Shown piece after piece: positions 34,369 to 45,662 of a stretch of DNA of 64,000 nt; the stretch's first letter is position 1, and each line of letters opens with the position of its first letter. The DNA lies in assembly GCA_030407085.1 (NCBI GenBank), contig CM059585.1, forward strand, positions 67,382,501 to 67,446,500, read 5' to 3'. Source of the stretch: Trichopria drosophilae (Eukaryota; Arthropoda; Insecta; Hymenoptera; Diapriidae). The notes under the pieces are model-generated. The model ran no database searches. It had not been told where the DNA came from and was given only the letters and a program-made list of their open reading frames with translations. The position numbers were made by a program, and so were the translations under genes.

Positions 34369-34728
34369 TTGAGATATTCGAAAGAAGCTGGAATTCCGAA
34401 TTTTAGAGGTGTCTTTATGCGTAATAATTTACCAAAGAATCCCCAAGTTAATGAATGTGCAGTCATAAATTTAGACGATGCAAGCGGTCCGGGGACACAT
34501 TGGGTAGCATATCGAAAACGTGGTTCTAAAGTCGTTTATTTTGACAGCTTTGGAAACCTTAGCCCACCTGCTGAGTTGGGAAAATATCTCGGTGTAGGTA
34601 GCATTATGTATAACCGTGAAAAATTTCAAGACTATGCCACTTTTGATTGTGGGCATTTATGTCTCAAATTTTTATGCAATCGGCTGTTTTGTCCAAACAA
34701 TTATCAGTTGTATAAATATATCGCATAA
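34369..34728 (+). CDS. adenain-like maturation protease
   Basis: The frame carries IPNFRGVFMRNNLPK, GTHWVAYRKRGS (catalytic His), VVYFDSFGNL (Asp) and DYATFDCGHLCLKFL (catalytic Cys), in the order of adenovirus-type Cys proteases (C5/C48) that mature Polinton capsids. At about 120 residues it is near the usual length. No ATG opens the conserved region: coding-like sequence runs upstream to a TAG near 34312, and the first in-frame ATG lies inside the FMRNN motif. The start may have been lost, or be non-AUG. It follows the PLA2-domain gene with almost no gap. Confidence 0.8.
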   Translation: MRYSKEAGIPNFRGVFMRNNLPKNPQVNECAVINLDDASGPGTHWVAYRKRGSKVVYFDSFGNLSPPAELGKYLGVGSIMYNREKFQDYATFDCGHLCLKFLCNRLFCPNNYQLYKYIA

Positions 34729-34764
34729 AATATTATGATAATCAGTGTAATTTGAACAATCAGT

Positions 34765-35451
34765 ATGAATGATTCTTTTACGTTGACGCTCTCGGGGCAG
34801 TCTTCAGTATTGGAAGCGCAATACTTTCCACCTATTGAACTTTCACCGCAGAAGAATTATGAATTGGGTTTGATAGAACTTTTAACGTTTAATTCAATCC
34901 CAAATGTTGACGTTAATAATAAATTTCATATTGGTAACCATGAAATTATTGTGTCGATCGGTAGCTATGAAATTGAGGATATAGCAGAATATATTAGAAA
35001 CAAGCTGTCGGAGTATAGTGATATTACGCTAGATATAAAACCGAATAATAATACACTACGTAGTGAAATCAGATCTAATCGAGACATTGATTTTACACCA
35101 ATCGATTCAATTGGACGAACATTGGGCTTTAATAGACGAATTTTCGAAGCAAACAAGTTGCACATTTCAGATTTGCCAGTAACCATAATTAAAGTTAATG
35201 CACTTCGCGTGGAATGCAATATAACTACAGGCGCTTATATTAATAGCAGTAGAGCGCACACGATTCATGAATTCTTTCCTACTGTGGCGCCCGGATATAA
35301 GATTGTGGAAGTGCCGAATCACGTCATTTACCTACCTGTTGCCGTCAGATTAATAGATCATATTCAATTGCGTATTGTTGATCAGAACGGTGAATTGGTG
35401 AATTTTCGTGGTGAAACAATTACAATACGACTCCATCTTAAATCTACGTAA
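34765..35451 (+). CDS. minor capsid protein (penton-like)
   Basis: An intact 228-codon frame from a clear ATG. It starts MNDSFTLTLSG, has YFPPIELSPQKNYELGLIEL, then IGSYEIEDIAEYI, and ends with strand-rich segments such as HVIYLPVAVRLIDHIQLRIV and ETITIRLHLKST. This is the pattern of the Polinton minor capsid protein, a single jelly roll thought to form the pentons. Neighbours are the protease upstream and the major capsid gene downstream. No breaks seen. Confidence 0.85.
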   Translation: MNDSFTLTLSGQSSVLEAQYFPPIELSPQKNYELGLIELLTFNSIPNVDVNNKFHIGNHEIIVSIGSYEIEDIAEYIRNKLSEYSDITLDIKPNNNTLRSEIRSNRDIDFTPIDSIGRTLGFNRRIFEANKLHISDLPVTIIKVNALRVECNITTGAYINSSRAHTIHEFFPTVAPGYKIVEVPNHVIYLPVAVRLIDHIQLRIVDQNGELVNFRGETITIRLHLKST

Positions 35452-35509
35452 CAATGGGTATTATGTATAATGGTCAGAACCTTAATAGTTACTATAATAA
35501 TAAGCCATC

Positions 35510-35806
35510 ATGGAGAAAACATATCAGTCGTCGTCAAATTCGCAAGACGTTAACACGTCGGAACGCTCTATTTCTGAAAAGCTTGGGACTCAAGTTACAT
35601 TATCATCACAATATCAAACAGTGAATAATAATAATAATAAAAATTGTTATTGCCGTTGTTGTATTTGCATACTTATAGCACGTTATCATAATAGCAATAA
35701 TGGAGGATCCAATACTCAGCATTCAAAACCCAGTCGTTTTCGACGAATCTGTCGCTCATTACGAGCTCCATTCACATCAATCTTACAATACAAGTTCTTT
35801 TGGTAA
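35510..35806 (+). CDS. small Ser/Asn-rich frame overlapping capsid start
   Basis: A 98-codon frame with a polar N-terminus, an Asn run (about residues 39-43) and CYCRCCICILIARY, a cysteine-rich hydrophobic patch like a small membrane protein. It overlaps the first 107 bp of the major capsid frame in a different register. No family recognised; it might be chance. Confidence 0.3.
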   Translation: MEKTYQSSSNSQDVNTSERSISEKLGTQVTLSSQYQTVNNNNNKNCYCRCCICILIARYHNSNNGGSNTQHSKPSRFRRICRSLRAPFTSILQYKFFW

Positions 35807-36919
35807 AAATGATGAAATTCGCATTGCTGTACAAAATCAAGATTTATGTATTTTACCGTGTAAAAGTTTGATACATGTTAGTGGAAGGTTGGCGAAAACC
35901 GACGGAACTAAAGCAAATAATACTAATCTAACGTCTAACGCAATCTGTCATTTATTTGATGAGGCGCGATATGAATTGAATGGTGTTGAAATTGATCGAA
36001 ATAGAAATGTTTACTAACTTGCTTGATGAAGGGGTATCCTTCTTACACGCCAAATGATGAACCCGTTTCAATCAATGCAGGTTGGATATCTAGTTCAAAT
36101 CTAAAGATAACAAATGATAATGGTTATTTTGATGTGATCATGCCTCTGAGTATGATTCTCGGATTTGCGGAAGATTATCGTAAGATAATTGTAAACGCGA
36201 AGCACGAACTTGTTTTAACAAGATCTAAACATGATGATAATGCAATTATACAAAATGCAGAAGAACATTACAAAATTGAGATGAATAAAATAGAATGGTT
36301 AGTTCCATATGTGACGTTGGCTGATAGGGAAAGGATACAGCTGTTACGTTTCATTGAAAAAGATCCCTGCATATCTTTAAGTTTCCGTACATGGGAACTT
36401 TATGAATATCCTCTATTACCGGTAACATCATCCCACGTGTGGTCCGTGAAAACAGCGACACAACTAGAAAAGCCACGATATATTATTATCGGCTTCCAAA
36501 CAGCACGAAAAAATGACAAGGCGAAAAATGCTAGCCTGTTTGATCACTGTAACATTAGTAATGTTAAAGTATTTTTGAATTCAAAATATTATCCGTATGG
36601 TAATTTAAACCTTGATATTGCAAATAATCAATTTTCTTTATTATACGATATGTATATCAATTTTCAAGCTAGTTACTATAATAAAAATGTTAATGGTAAA
36701 CCTATATTGAATAAATCAATATTTTTAGAGAAAGCTCCATTAATCATTATTGATTGCTCTAAGCAGAACGAAGCTTTAAAACACGCACCTGTCGATGTGC
36801 GGCTCGAATTTGAATCAAAAGAAAATTTTCCTGCAAACACTTCGGCTTATTGTTTAATTTTACATGATCGTATTGTAGAATATAATACCATAAGTGGAAA
36901 TGTAAAGAAGTTGGTTTGA
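35700..36919 (+). pseudogene. major capsid protein (hexon-like), one break
   Basis: The first frame, 35700-36017, starts MEDPILSIQNPVVFDESVAH and has IRIAVQNQDLCILPCKS and ICHLFDEARYELNGVEI. The second, 36023-36919, has INAGWISSSNLKI, GYFDVIMPLSMILGFAEDY, IEWLVPYVTLADRERIQLL and FPANTSAYCLILHDRIVEYN. Together they match the double-jelly-roll major capsid protein of Polintons, which builds the icosahedral shell. A stop and frame change between 36015 and 36025 split it, so this copy should give no full-length protein. Total length of about 400 codons is on the short side for the family. Confidence 0.85.
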
Positions 36920-37006
36920 GAGGGGGTTAGCCATTATTGCGCATGCGCTAATTAATGAATAAAATATAGTCATACTTTAATTGCTAGTGAATCAGTATCA
37001 TACGAA

Positions 37007-37637
37007 ATGGAATACATTGTAGACGTGCAGGGATTCCGCGGGCCTGGTAATCGCTTCATACCGAAGGAAATGTCTATAATGAATATTTTCGTCGGTGAAA
37101 TTGAGACTTGTGTGTTTAAATCGCCATATCAAGGGGTATGGTTACCTACCTCTACACTATAAAAGAGTCAATAACTGGTTAATACATAATTACCACGGCT
37201 TACCATGGCAATCTGGCGACGTTCCCTTTGATGCTATAAACGAGACTTTGGAGGATATCATTAAATGTGCCAACAAAATTTATGTAAAAGGAGTCGATAA
37301 AAAATGTTGGTTGGAGGATATATTAAACGCTGAAAATGTTCTTGATCTCGACGTTTTGGACTGCCCATCTCTGAAAAAACTGAAGCAACAGCAGCAATAT
37401 GAATTGTCGGAGAAGTGTGAAAATCATTCGCTTAATGGAACTTGCACTAAAGAAAATGTGCAAATACTTAAATATTGGGTATTGGGAAATCTACTTGAAC
37501 AGCCTGCATCTCTTCAACGTTCATTAAGGATTTATTACGAGGTGAAACGTCTCGCATTTATGGAAACAAAAGATATAGAATGTATACCGATCGATTTCAT
37601 CTGCATGTTTGCCACCTGCTATGCAAATGCATCCTGA
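37007..37637 (+). pseudogene. exonuclease-like protein, frameshifted
   Basis: An ATG at 37007 opens EYIVDVQGFRGPGNRFIPKE, which has the acidic VDVQGF start of an unnamed RNase H-like (DnaQ-type exonuclease-like) family frequent near insect transposons. The frame is lost near 37130. The next frame, 37095-37637, continues with NNWLIHNYHGLPWQSGDVPF, KIYVKGVDKKCWLEDIL and DVLDCPSLKKL, typical of the family. It ends in the right terminal repeat. A nuclease role in element replication is inference. Confidence 0.5.
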
Positions 37638-38808
37638 AATACGTGAATGTCGTCGATGTTATAAACATTTCGAATCAAGCTATGATACGATAGATGGTGA
37701 ACCGTCTATGATTAAAGACTGCATCAGTTGTCAAATTAAAAGCGATGCATTAGTTGACAATATTGAAAATATAAATTTTATGTGATCGCTATTTTATATT
37801 CTTATGTATAACAATATTGTAAACAAATTAATGTAATGTATGAATATGAATGTGAAAAATAAAATTTATTAAATACATCTTCTGTATTTTCTTCATCTTC
37901 CTTTCTGCATGATATTGTACCAAACAAAAATAAATATTTATGAAAGAGTCGATGATCGACGTAATGATTAATGGGTTTTACAGTCGAGGCGTTGCGATGG
38001 TGGTAATGGGAACGGTTTTCAATAGGAGGAGAGACGAAAACAAGACTTTCCACCTTATGAATAAAAATTTGTGTTTAAAATATGTAGGTGTCAAGAAGGA
38101 TTTTAAAACGTTATGTCACGAAACGAGAAAATGGAAATATAGATGCTAGATGGCACAAATTTCGTAATAGGGCTAGACACCTTCAAACTGGTATTTAGAC
38201 TAATTGTGACGAAGGTTGGAGGAAAATGTCGGTGATTTTGAACTTACAACTTGACAAGGGAAAGATCAAAGCGCTGATTACATCACTAAAGAGTAGCAGG
38301 TAATTAAAATGTGTGTGTGTGTGTGTGTGTGTGTGAGATATAAAAAGTAGGTCGTCGATATACGGGATTAGGCTAGACACCTTCAAACTGATATTTAGAC
38401 TAATTGTGACGAATGTTGAAGGAAATCTAAACGTTCAATTCCTCATAAAAGATACGTAACATCTGAAATACGTCGGTAACGATGTGTCATATTGGAGGTG
38501 AGATTCCCCAACAGAGGTATTTAAAAGATCGAAAGATATATACATAACGCGACATCATTAATCTTGTATGCAGTTTCGGGAAAACAAATGTACGGTGAAT
38601 AAGTGGTCGATGGATAATCAACGACCGTGAAAACGGTATACTGCTAATGTTAATGAGTCTAACAAAGAGTATGCGAGAGTGAGAGAGATCATAGAAATTA
38701 TGACATTGGAATATTTGAATTAGAATGCCTCCTTTCTATTACGTCACGGATTGCCTAAATTTGGTAAACAGATAATGTTTTGAAGAAATTGTTCAATGAC
38801 GTTTTAAA
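37610..38808. repeat. Polinton-like terminal inverted repeat, right
   Basis: Complement of 27097-28289. It contains a (GT)n tract at about 38310-38333, slightly longer than the (CA)n in the left copy. The outer end stops at GACGTTTTAAA (38808), where LINE sequence begins without a gap. Confidence 0.93.
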
Positions 38809-39220
38809 TGTGGAAAATTATTTCATCGTTTAAATCCAACAACGTTTCTAAAGACAATAACACCTTTGACGATCCATTATTAAAAAATGCTATCTATAAG
38901 TTGAAATCTTCTCCATCCATCGAATCTCCTAATCCAATTATACCTATAATAGCCTCTCACCTCCTTGATATACCATTCACAATCAACGAATTTAAAACCA
39001 TCATAAAACACCTAAAAATTAACTCGTCACTCGGACGAGATTTCATTTCCAATAAGATTCTCATAAATTTACCAAACGAGGTCCACCTGTTATTGTTGGA
39101 AATGTTCAATTTATGCTATCGGAATCACTCCTACTCGAAGCCTTGGAGTGAATTCGATGTTATATTGATTGACGGGTAACAAGGGCTTTCGTCCTATGGG
39201 ACTGGCATCAAATTTATGTA
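38809..39220 (+). pseudogene. LINE ORF2 fragment (5' of reverse transcriptase)
   Basis: From TGTGGAAAATTATTTCATCG onward the sequence follows the LINE at 42455-42720: WKIISSFKS, LLKNAIYKLKSSPSIESPNP, TINEFKTIIKHLKINSS, RDFISNKIL and SYSKPWSEFDVILI. It ends as a decayed fragment near 39220. It abuts the right terminal repeat of the Polinton-like element. Confidence 0.75.
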
Positions 39221-39229
39221 AAATTTGGT

Positions 39230-39936
39230 AGGATTTAAGAACCCATAACTTTTTTTGTTTAATATCCAATTATATTTATCATGTCGGAAAGCTTTTAGGT
39301 GGTTTCAGTTATCATTATTAAAGAGGTTTACTAATACACCGGATTGAATATAAAATGAGTAATGAACGTCTTTCCGCATTAGTAACTCTTGGCTGTTAAA
39401 CATCCACTAATTTTATATATTCTGTATTTTATAACTTCACTATTTTGTACAATACAAGTATCCAAAACTGTTCTATTTACTATCTGATTACATTTACCTT
39501 GTTGGAAAGCTCCAGATTATTTCAGCTACTGATGAAGAATATAATAAATATAAACAGGTTTACTCCTTTATTTATAGGATTTATACCGAAAGTTTTCACA
39601 TTAGCAATTTGTTGCAAATATTTAATATCAATTAATACATTTTATTTGTTCTGTATTTGGTAATAGTTTTACTTCTGAGTTTGATGTATGTTCCAAAACT
39701 TTTTTAATTACTGTTGAATTTACTTCCATTCGAAGAAGACTTTTAGGTAATTACAAATACAAACAAACTTTGGTTTGAATATAAAAATTTAGCCAATAAA
39801 AGTCTGTCTATATAATTTGTAGATAATTCATGTCGATTAATATTTCTGATAGAAAACTTCCACCGTAAAAATTCTTTCAGCAAGTTTCAAATAAAAAACA
39901 CATACACACATGTATAAATTTATATTTTTATATACG

Positions 39937-39967
<31 letters not shown>

Positions 39968-40205
39968 TAAGTGACATTAAATATAGGCAACAAAATTACC
40001 AATGTGGAAAAGCTTTCGTTAGATAAACCTGTTTTACTTCGACCCAACCCGTAGGTCGGCGAAGTATTAAATTTGATCAGCTCCGATTTTTTAATTTTCA
40101 CACTTCGGGCATTATTTTTGATACAAAAATCATAACCAATTTAAAAGTTCAAAGACTCATTTTATTCATTAATTCTTCAGCTTCAATGTAATGTAAGTTA
40201 TTTTA
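39230..40205. repeat. diverged tandem units of about 220 bp, AT-rich
   Basis: Phrases such as TATATTCTGTATTTTATAA / TTTGTTCTGTATTTGGTAAT, TCCAAAACT and GGAAAGCT recur about every 220 bp near 39237, 39430 and 39655, each followed by text on AATATAAA. A (TA)n run lies at about 39942-39967. Non-coding. Confidence 0.45.
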
Positions 40206-40418
40206 TGAGATCATCCGTCTAGCGCGTCCGATAGAGTCCGCAATACATAGCGCCGCGAGTGTATTTGCTGTTTATATTCGACGTTGTCGTACACGTGCAT
40301 GGTGAATCTGTATACGGTGTGTGACGTGAAAAACTACGTGTTACACTAAATTTTTCGATTAACGTAGAAAGTGCATAGTACCGCTGACTACAGTGAAACT
40401 TGCTTACCACCCAACGTA

Positions 40419-41643
40419 ATGTTTCGCGTCACGACCCAAGCTCAACTAGTAAATAACAACGTATCTTTTGCACGAATGGTCAATCAAGGTTTCTTTCCTA
40501 CTAAAGAACAAGCTATTGTTTTAGATGCTATCGAAGGTCATACAGTTCAAGAATACACTGTTGCTCTGGGCACACTGATAAACTCTTCGAATATTTCTTA
40601 CGTCTCTCGTATTTCTCATAGTAGAGTATGCTCCTATCTATCAGCAAAGATTTCGTTAACAAACTCGTAGAATAAGAATAGTAAAGTTAAAATTGTAATA
40701 ATGATCTCAATCTTCGTCCACTAATTGCTGAAACTAACCGTATAATTATGTCTAATGTGTGTCCAATTATACCACACTCAGTTATTGAAAGTAATTTAAA
40801 CAAGTTAAGTATTTCTCCTGTCTCACAAATAACATAAATAAGAGCAGGAATCAACGAACCAGGTTACGCTCATATCTTAACCCGTTTCGTCCCAAAACGA
40901 CAAAATTTGTCGCCGGTTTTCAACCTCAGTAAGTTTATGGATATCTTTGAGATATTGTTATGCACTGAAGATTTCCTGTAGTTTTTGGGTATGCTCTTTT
41001 CGAATCTGAAGTACGTTTTTCGATATCACTTTCCATTTTTTAAATATGTCCACTTAAACGAAAAAAACGAAAACTGTTTCAGAAAATTGCAATTTTTATT
41101 GCGAAGAATTTCCGGGATCATGCCAGGCCTCAGAATCCTGTGACATAATAAGTTTTACGAAAAGAACACGCTAATTTTGTATTGGACAATGCTTCGGTTG
41201 TCCCCATAGGATGGATACCGTACATACCGTCCTTCAAATTGAGTATTTTTGGGGTTATACATGGCTTCGATACCAATATTACGGATGGCATAATTTTAGA
41301 AGGAATTGAAGAACAATACAAAAATAAGATACAAATAGAAAGAATTATTAAAATCAATTCCAACAAAGATTTAGAACCCACACAAAGTATAAAAATATCA
41401 TTCGAGGGTAACTATCTCCCTAATAAAATTGCCATTTGGAAAGTGCACGACATCAGACCTTACGTGTTTCCGGTTTCTCAATGTCAAAAGTGCTGGGGCT
41501 TTGGACATAATTTAAAGAATTGCAGGTCCAAAATATATGTCTGTCGTAATTGTGGTAAAGAGCGCAATCAAAACCATACATGCGATTCAAGATCTAAATG
41601 CTGCATTAACTGTTTTAAAAAGCAAATTACTAGCAGACTATGA
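40419..41643 (+). pseudogene. LINE ORF1 (RNA-binding, CCHC knuckles)
   Basis: The ATG at 40419 starts MFRVTTQAQLVNNNVSFARM, followed by SYVSRISHSRVCSYLSAKIS. Further decayed pieces give SNVCPIIPHSVIESNLNKL and RAGINEPGYAHI up to about 40880. After a non-homologous insert of about 290 bp the frame from 41182 has FGVIHGFDTNITDG and the knuckles CQKCWGFGHNLKNC, CRNCGKERNQNHTC and CCINCF. This is the gag-like protein of the LINE, which would coat its RNA. Not functional. Confidence 0.7.
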
Positions 41644-41834
41644 TAAATTTTCACTTTCGCTAAAATTTTCCTATTCTAAATTTCTCTATCTACGTATTTG
41701 CTTTTATTTTCTATCCTTTCATTATTTTCAATTTCCTCTTTCACTTTTCTTCTTTTTCCCTTTCTCTTTTTTCTCTTTCTTTTTTCTTATTTCTTTTCCT
41801 TGTTATTAAAACTTTATGACAACTAAAAATCTTA

Positions 41835-43490
41835 CAATGGAATGCCAGGGGCATTTCAAACAAATTGGAATTATTACAAATTTCAAATAATTATGGTGTT
41901 ATCTGTATTCAAGAAACTTGGCTTACCAAAGATAAACCATTTAAACTCGATAAAAACAATACTATTAGATTTGATAGAGACGAGTCCTTGGGGAAAGATC
42001 TGTCTCTGGGTCTCTTGGTGGCTGTTAACCCCGTCCACAGCTATGAACTTATTCGCCGTTTTAATAACCTTGGAGGTTTGGAATTGATGATTTTCCAACT
42101 CATTGTTAATGACAAAAAAATCACAATCCTCAACATCTATAGGCACATATTTGTCTGTTTACGACAGTCTAATCTTAAAAATTAACGATTCCCTGGTTAA
42201 GTCAGGTGCATTACTATTCAAAACAAAGCGTAAAAATAACCACTCATTAAAACTTTGGTGAAACGATAAATGCACGGAAGTAATATTAGCCAAAAAACAA
42301 GCTCTAAGAGCTTTAAAAAAAGCTATTACTCCTCAGAAATTCGAAAATCTAAAGAAAGCCACTGATAAGGCTAGAATTACGTTCAAACAGAAAAAAAGAA
42401 GGATTCTTCAAGTTTTGCAGTAGCATAAACAGAGAAATGAGTACCAGTCAAGTATGGAAAATTATCTCATCGTTCAAATCTCCAGATGCTAGAAATGTCT
42501 CTAGAGACAATAACACCTTAGATAACCCGTTGCTAAAAAATGCTATCCATAAATTAAAATCCCCTCCTTCTATCAAATTACCTAACCCAACTATACCTAC
42601 AATAGCCTCTCACCTCCTTGATTCACCATTCACAATAAACGAATCCAAAACCATTCTAAAACAACTAAAAACCAACTCCTCACCAGGACGAGATCTTGGA
42701 ATGATTTCGATATCATATTGATACCAAAACCCGGCAGTAAGCGATTTTGCCCAATAGCATTAACATCAAATCTCTGTAAAATTTTCGAAATATTAGTAAA
42801 AATTAGACTAGAATGGTTCTTGGAACAAAATTTAACAATTCCCAAATCCCAATTTGGCTTTAGAAAACAAAAATCCACTTCTGACAGTACCTTTCTGTTG
42901 GTTACGGATATATATTCCAATCTCTATAGAGGAAATGTAGTCAGGGCCCTCTGTATAGACATTAAAGGAGCTTTCGATAATATAATAATTAACATCCTTA
43001 TTAAAGATCTTATACAACTCAAAATTTCTTCCAAACTCATACACTTTATCAAATTAATCAACTTTATCGAATTAATTATCTATATGGAGGGCAAATTTAT
43101 CGAGTCTTTCAACACAACCAAGGGTCTCCCACAAGGATCAGTCCTCAGTCCCCTCGTATTCAATGTATATATCAGAAATTTAGAGGAAAATATTGGAGGC
43201 TTTGTGTAAAATGTACAATTCGCGGATGATTGCGTTCTTTACCACCCACACTCCTCTTTGGACAGATGCAAAGAAACTTCAACTGAAGCTTTTCACCTAT
43301 TAAATCATTGGCTTACAACGGAAAGAGGATTATCGATAGAAACCTCGAAAACCAATTTTATAATTTTTTCTAGACGCAAATCGACTTCCAAACAAACATC
43401 CCTAACTCTAAATAACCTAGAAATTACATCGGTTGGTGTGGTGAAATTTCTTGGTGTCTCATTTGACTCTAAATTAACGTAGAATTCCCA
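41835..43490 (+). pseudogene. LINE ORF2 endonuclease and reverse transcriptase
   Basis: QWNARGISNKLELLQ and VICIQETWL (catalytic Glu) begin the endonuclease, which breaks off after TILNIYRH near 42150. RT pieces are VWKIISSFKS, FCPIALTSNLCKIFEILVKI, SQFGFRKQKSTSDSTFLLV, ALCIDIKGAFDNI (first catalytic Asp), TTKGLPQGSVLSPLVFNVYI and then, after a stop, QFADDCVLY (YADD-box equivalent) at about 43217. A deletion near 42150-42190 has removed the end of the endonuclease domain. Confidence 0.8.
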
Positions 43491-43959
43491 CATCCATGAA
43501 AACCTCAAAAAAGCCAGGAAAGCCTTCAACATACTTAAATCTCTTGGATATATCAAATGGGAGGGCACATCCATCACACTTATTAAATATTCATAAGGGC
43601 TTAATAATACCAATTCTTACTTGAGGTTCACCGTGCTTCGCTAACGCGGCGCAATCACATTAAAAAAAAACTCCAAGTTACACAATCTGCTTCCTTAAGA
43701 ATATGCTTAGGATTATTACGATCCACTCCCATTAACATCTTGCATTCCCTATCTGGCGTTCCACCCAAATGCTAAAATTAATAGCCTGAATTTGAACTTC
43801 CTATTTAGCAAAACTCAAGAAACCCACTCCATCCTTCTTACTAAATTAACATTTATTAATGACCTTAAAAATAATTCTAAATATAGACAAAAAAATTATT
43901 CAACTACACGGACAACCTATTTTTAGATTTTAGAATTTAAAGTAATAGTAATTATATCA

Positions 43960-44600
43960 GACAGCCGAGAGACTCTAACTCACATCCAAGAAACTATACA
44001 CAAAAAACCTCAAAATCACATTATATACGAAATTAAATTAAAATTATACCATGCTAAAGTTAAAATCGAATTCGTCTGGAGCCCGACCCACGTTGGGATA
44101 CTAGGTAACGAGACCGTTGATAGAGCTGCAAAATCGGTACTTGAATTAGATATTTCTTATACAAATTTAAAGCTCAATGGACGAACCTTAAAAGCATTAC
44201 GAAATCCACTCTATTAAACCACTGAATCTCTCAGCTTGGACTTTTGCAATAAAGGTATTTACTTCCTAAATTCCAGTAACCTTACAAAATCTAACAAACC
44301 TTGGTTCTACAAGGTGCAAGATTTAAATCAATCGCAAATTAAAGTCATCAACCAACTAAAATCTGGTCACTCGAATTTCCCTTTGCACATGTTTAAAACC
44401 AAACATATTAAAGAAAACAAATGCATATGACAATCCGATGAAGGAGACCCTAACCACATATTTTTTATATGCCCTCAGTTTGCAATTACAAGATACGATC
44501 TAATAGAAAATCTTAATAAAGAAACAAATTTTTCCACCGCATGATATCCAAAAAATTTTAGCATTAGACAATATAAACATTTTTAAGTCAATAACTAATT
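43960..44600 (+). pseudogene. LINE RNase H and C-terminal remnant
   Basis: KVKIEFVWSPTHVGILGNETVDRAAK is the RNase H C-terminal motif, with the conserved His in SPTHVGI and Asp in ETVDRAAK. Then come KVINQLKSGHSNFPLHMFK and an incomplete Cys/His cluster (CPQFAITRYDL). Broken by stops. Confidence 0.65.
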
Positions 44601-44861
44601 ATATGACTTATGTTGCTGAAAGTATGGACGCCCTTCTCCGCCTTCCTAATTAATGATTTCAGACAAGAACCTACGGTAAGGAATTCAACAATTTCAAATA
44701 CTTCCGCAAAGCAAGCACAGGAAATCAACCAAGCTGTTAACCCTCAAAAAATAAAATCACTAAACAAAATCACTAGGCTGAAGAACTATATAATTCGGGC
44801 CGTGGATGCAGAGTTGGCTTGACCATCCCGTCCACAACAAAAGAAGAAGAAAAAGAAGAAG

Positions 44862-45662
44862 AAATATTTGGCACCCTATATATGCATCAAATATAACTGT
44901 CAATCTCCCAGATCACATTACTGTCTCACAGTTCGAAGACGATCTACAAGTCTCTTGCTCTTCAAGTAAAGTTCCTTTTACGCAATTTAAACAAAATCTT
45001 GAAACTCCCATAAATATAGTCAAAACAAATTTATACTATGTTGGCTTATATTTAGAATCTAGAAAAACTGTATTTTTACACTTCAACAATAGAAATATCC
45101 TACCTGGCCAAACTGAAATATTGATATCTGACTTACTTAGATAGTTTACTATAAAATCTAGTGAAACAGCTCGTTATCTGGGTGTAACATTTGATTATAA
45201 AATGACGTTTGAAGCCCATATAAATAAAGTACAAACAAAATGCAATTCGACGTTAAATATTGTTAAATTTCTACGTGGAACTTGGTGGCGAGCTGACCCT
45301 CAAACTCTCTTAATGCTGTACAAAAATTGCGTTCGCTACATTATTGAATATGCCATTTTTATTTACGCTTCAATACGTAAAAGTTCTATTGACAAATTAG
45401 AAAAGATTCAATTCACAGCAATCAGGGCTGCTCTAGGCTTTCGAAGGAGCACTCCAACTAATATTCTACTAGCAGAATCAAAACTGCCTTTAATAATTGT
45501 GCGAGCGAATCTCTTGTGTAACAGATACGCTATCAATGCTGTTTCGATTAAAAACTCAATTATGCACAAATCCTTGGTATACCTTCCATCAAATAAGAGA
45601 AAACGTAAAAGAATATGAATTGAATGTCTAGATAAGGCCATCGAGCTCTCAGATTCTGTATA
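44862..45662 (+). pseudogene. second LINE, 5' part (RT C-terminal region)
   Basis: Decayed RT text: FEDDLQVSCSS (FADD-box equivalent), NLYYVGLYLESRKTVFLHF, ARYLGVTFDYKMTFEAHINK, GTWWRADPQTLLMLYKNCVR, EYAIFIYASIRKSSIDKLEK, IQFTAIRAALGFRRSTPTN. Coding runs up to the TCTGTATA at 45655-45662, where the minus-strand LINE interrupts it, and resumes at 48061. Confidence 0.7.

Larger units (their letters stand above)
27097..38808. mobile_element. Polinton/Maverick-like element, no polymerase B
   Basis: An 11.7-kb unit bounded by inverted repeats of about 1.2 kb. Inside, a retroviral-type integrase, a FtsK/HerA-type packaging ATPase, an adenain-like protease, a penton-like minor capsid protein and a hexon-like major capsid protein form the diagnostic Polinton set. 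A PLA2-domain protein, a coiled-coil protein, a conserved Polinton-associated protein and an exonuclease-like protein accompany them. No protein-primed DNA polymerase B frame is present. Several genes are broken, so this copy is not expected to be functional. The left end may extend beyond 27097, since terminal sequence recurs at 26055. No clean 6-bp target duplication was found. It lies within a SEC63 intron. Confidence 0.85.
40210..44860 (+). mobile_element. Jockey/I-like LINE, near full length but decayed
   Basis: 5' region at about 40210, ORF1 from 40419, endonuclease from about 41835, reverse transcriptase 42437-43490, an RNase H-like part near 43960-44170, C-terminal zinc-finger-like part to 44600, and an A-rich AAGAAGAAG tail at about 44838-44860. 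Numerous stops and shifts. ORF1 is interrupted around 40880-41170 by unrelated sequence. Fragments of the same family flank the Polinton-like element. Confidence 0.8.

Noticed and set aside
27097..38808. Free-living virus genome or contamination
   Set aside because: The element is bounded by inverted repeats, has decayed genes and a MITE insertion, and lies within SEC63 intron sequence, so it is an integrated old copy.
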